From the IMG/VR virus record IMGVR_UViG_3300025301_000016, positions 1 through 52,817 of that record: a stretch of 52,817 nucleotides of DNA. One strand, 5' to 3'. Shown piece by piece: positions 51,901 through 52,817 of this stretch. The first letter of the stretch is position 1, and each line of letters begins with the position of its first letter. The notes beneath the pieces were generated by a model. The model saw only the letters and a program-made list of their open reading frames with translations, searched no databases and was not told the origin of the DNA. This stretch comes from a virus. Made by a program: the position numbers and the translations under genes.

Positions 51901-51958
51901 AAAAACAAAAAAAAAAAGAATAAAAAAAAATAGCCACCCCCCGAAGGGGGCAGCTATT
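51901..51958 (-). terminator. Strong rho-independent terminator after 51981-52526
   Basis: Reading leftward, a stem of AATAGC/GCTATT enclosing CCCCC/GGGGG (51929-51958) is followed by a run of T in the complement of 51901-51930. This is a textbook terminator. It separates the single-gene unit at 52526 from the leftward operon starting at 51746. Confidence 0.93.
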
Positions 51959-51980
51959 ATTAATGGTCTGTCCTAACTAC

Positions 51981-52526
51981 TTAAGAACGTTTTCGACCAT
52001 TAAAGCTTACAACTGGCTGAAGCTCTTCTTTAAGCTCAGCCTCCTTCAACAACTCATCAGCCTCAGCTTCCAACTGTTCTTCAGCTGACCCTAATGCTTC
52101 AAGCTCATCCAACTCTTTATCAGCAGCCTCTTTCTTCAACTGCTTCGCAGTTTTCTCAACTGCTTCAACCTCGACCTTAAAACGACTAACCCTTGCTGGC
52201 TCTGCTTCTTTTTGGGCTACCGTCTTAGTAGTTTGTTTGTCAGTCCCTCCAGCTGCTATAAGCTGCTCCCTAATACTGTTGACTGCTCCATTGAACTGAT
52301 CAACAGTAATGCTCCGATCATCTTTCTTAGGGAGCCCCTTTCTCTCATAGAGGCCGACTAACGAACCTAATAGGTCGGAAGCTTCTTGCATTGTTAGCTC
52401 CTCATCACAAGACCTTACGTCAACTCTGGTCATCTTAAATATAGCCGAACCTTGTCTTGCTGATATTGGAGCATTAGGGTTCTTAAGTTGGATCTTCTTG
52501 CCGTTCTTCTTCAGTTGCTGTGCCAT
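51981..52526 (-). CDS. Paralogue B of the 47938-48288 protein, Glu/Lys-rich extension
   Basis: A 181-aa protein. The N-terminal about 115 residues align with the protein at 47938-48288: SAIFKMTRVDVRSCDEELTM, ASDLLGSLVGLY, ITVDQFNGAVNSIREQLIAAG and GGTDK, then RVSRFKVEVEAV. The extra C-terminal tail is Lys/Glu/Ala-rich helix. Only this one protein and its terminator make up the rightmost transcription unit. GAGGAG lies 10 nt before ATG. Function unknown; the duplication and the promoter-like upstream motifs suggest an abundant early product. Confidence 0.75.
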   Translation of the reverse strand: MAQQLKKNGKKIQLKNPNAPISARQGSAIFKMTRVDVRSCDEELTMQEASDLLGSLVGLYERKGLPKKDDRSITVDQFNGAVNSIREQLIAAGGTDKQTTKTVAQKEAEPARVSRFKVEVEAVEKTAKQLKKEAADKELDELEALGSAEEQLEAEADELLKEAELKEELQPVVSFNGRKRS

Positions 52527-52734
52527 AAGTTATGATCTCCTCGGCTTAAAGCCGTTAAGGTGCCGGACCAACTGAATGTCGGTTCCGGTATAACTAACAA
52601 CCGAACTTCCCAACAAATACTGATGCAACTTATAACAGCTGGACTGACCAAGCCCAATACTTTAGGTCGCTGACCTCCATTTGTTATACGTCGATTTTCG
52701 CCGACCTTCTTCCCGACCCCCAACCACAGCCTTT

Positions 52735-52782
52735 CCCCACACCACCAACCCCTCACTTCGTGAGGGGGTTGGTGGTGTGGGG
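52735..52782. repeat. GC-rich hairpin 3 at the right end
   Basis: Arms 52735-52756 and 52760-52782 pair over 22 bp with one bulged G and loop TTC; the word CCCCACACCACCAACCCC is the left arm. It is the third and longest of the related hairpins and is 35 nt from the end of the window. It may be the leader hairpin of the 52526 gene or part of the genome terminus. The 291-bp right end holds no supported gene. Confidence 0.72.
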
Positions 52783-52817
52783 AGTGGTTGGTGGCGGAGG
52801 GAAGAACTTGATGGGGT

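Noticed and set aside
1-52817. tRNA genes
   Set aside because: No cloverleaf with a TTCRA loop and matching acceptor stem was found by eye in the gaps; a scan with a tRNA finder would settle it.

Overview
The window reads as a bacteriophage genome, or nearly all of one. It is 52.8 kb, tightly packed, and begins and ends in non-coding DNA with no bacterial chromosomal genes. It carries terminase, portal, scaffold, HK97-type capsid protein, a head-tail adaptor, a propeller-like tail nozzle candidate, a tail fibre and two giant late proteins. There is no tape measure, tail tube, sheath or baseplate, so a short-tailed (podovirus-like) particle is the most likely morphology. The host cannot be named from the sequence.

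Layout. Positions 1-494 are a non-coding left end with tandem 21-bp repeats and dispersed short repeats. From 495 to 38254 everything is on the + strand: terminase, portal, scaffold and capsid (495-10797, closed by a strong terminator at 10803-10840). A glycosyltransferase and small structural proteins follow, then adaptor, nozzle and fibre (10879-18944). Next comes a compact lysis-type cassette of very small overlapping genes (18944-20782), then three large proteins of 2108, 824 and 2881 aa (20784-38254). From 38251 to 52526 almost everything is on the - strand: small early-type genes, an SSB-like protein, RusA resolvase, SNase-like nuclease, an HNH-AP2 endonuclease and many short proteins without known function. 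The one + strand gene in this half is 43102-43887. No DNA polymerase, primase, helicase, RNA polymerase or integrase is present, so replication would rely on the host.

The most striking system is a - strand operon at 44692-48288 that looks like a complete ubiquitin-like conjugation pathway. It has a beta-grasp (ThiS/MoaD/ubiquitin-like) protein, a 453-aa protein combining an E2-like domain (HPN...C motif) with a Cys-rich RING/treble-clef tail, a JAMM/JAB isopeptidase with an intact motif, and an E1/ThiF-like activating enzyme. Its first gene is a paralogue of the protein at 51981-52526.

Non-coding DNA is unusually rich. A multibranched structured RNA lies at 39431-39609, and its G-U wobble pairs favour - strand transcription. 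A + strand terminator with mutually exclusive hairpins lies at 41009-41127, and a long leader hairpin at 44539-44624. Three related GC-rich hairpins occur at 48333, 51795 and 52735. A 690-bp array holds 13 copies of GGACTRTRCT (48450-49138), and a 13-mer GTCGGTTCCGGTA occurs three times in the right part.

Everything here is from reading the sequence. No database search or folding program was run, and family names rest on recognisable motifs and gene order.
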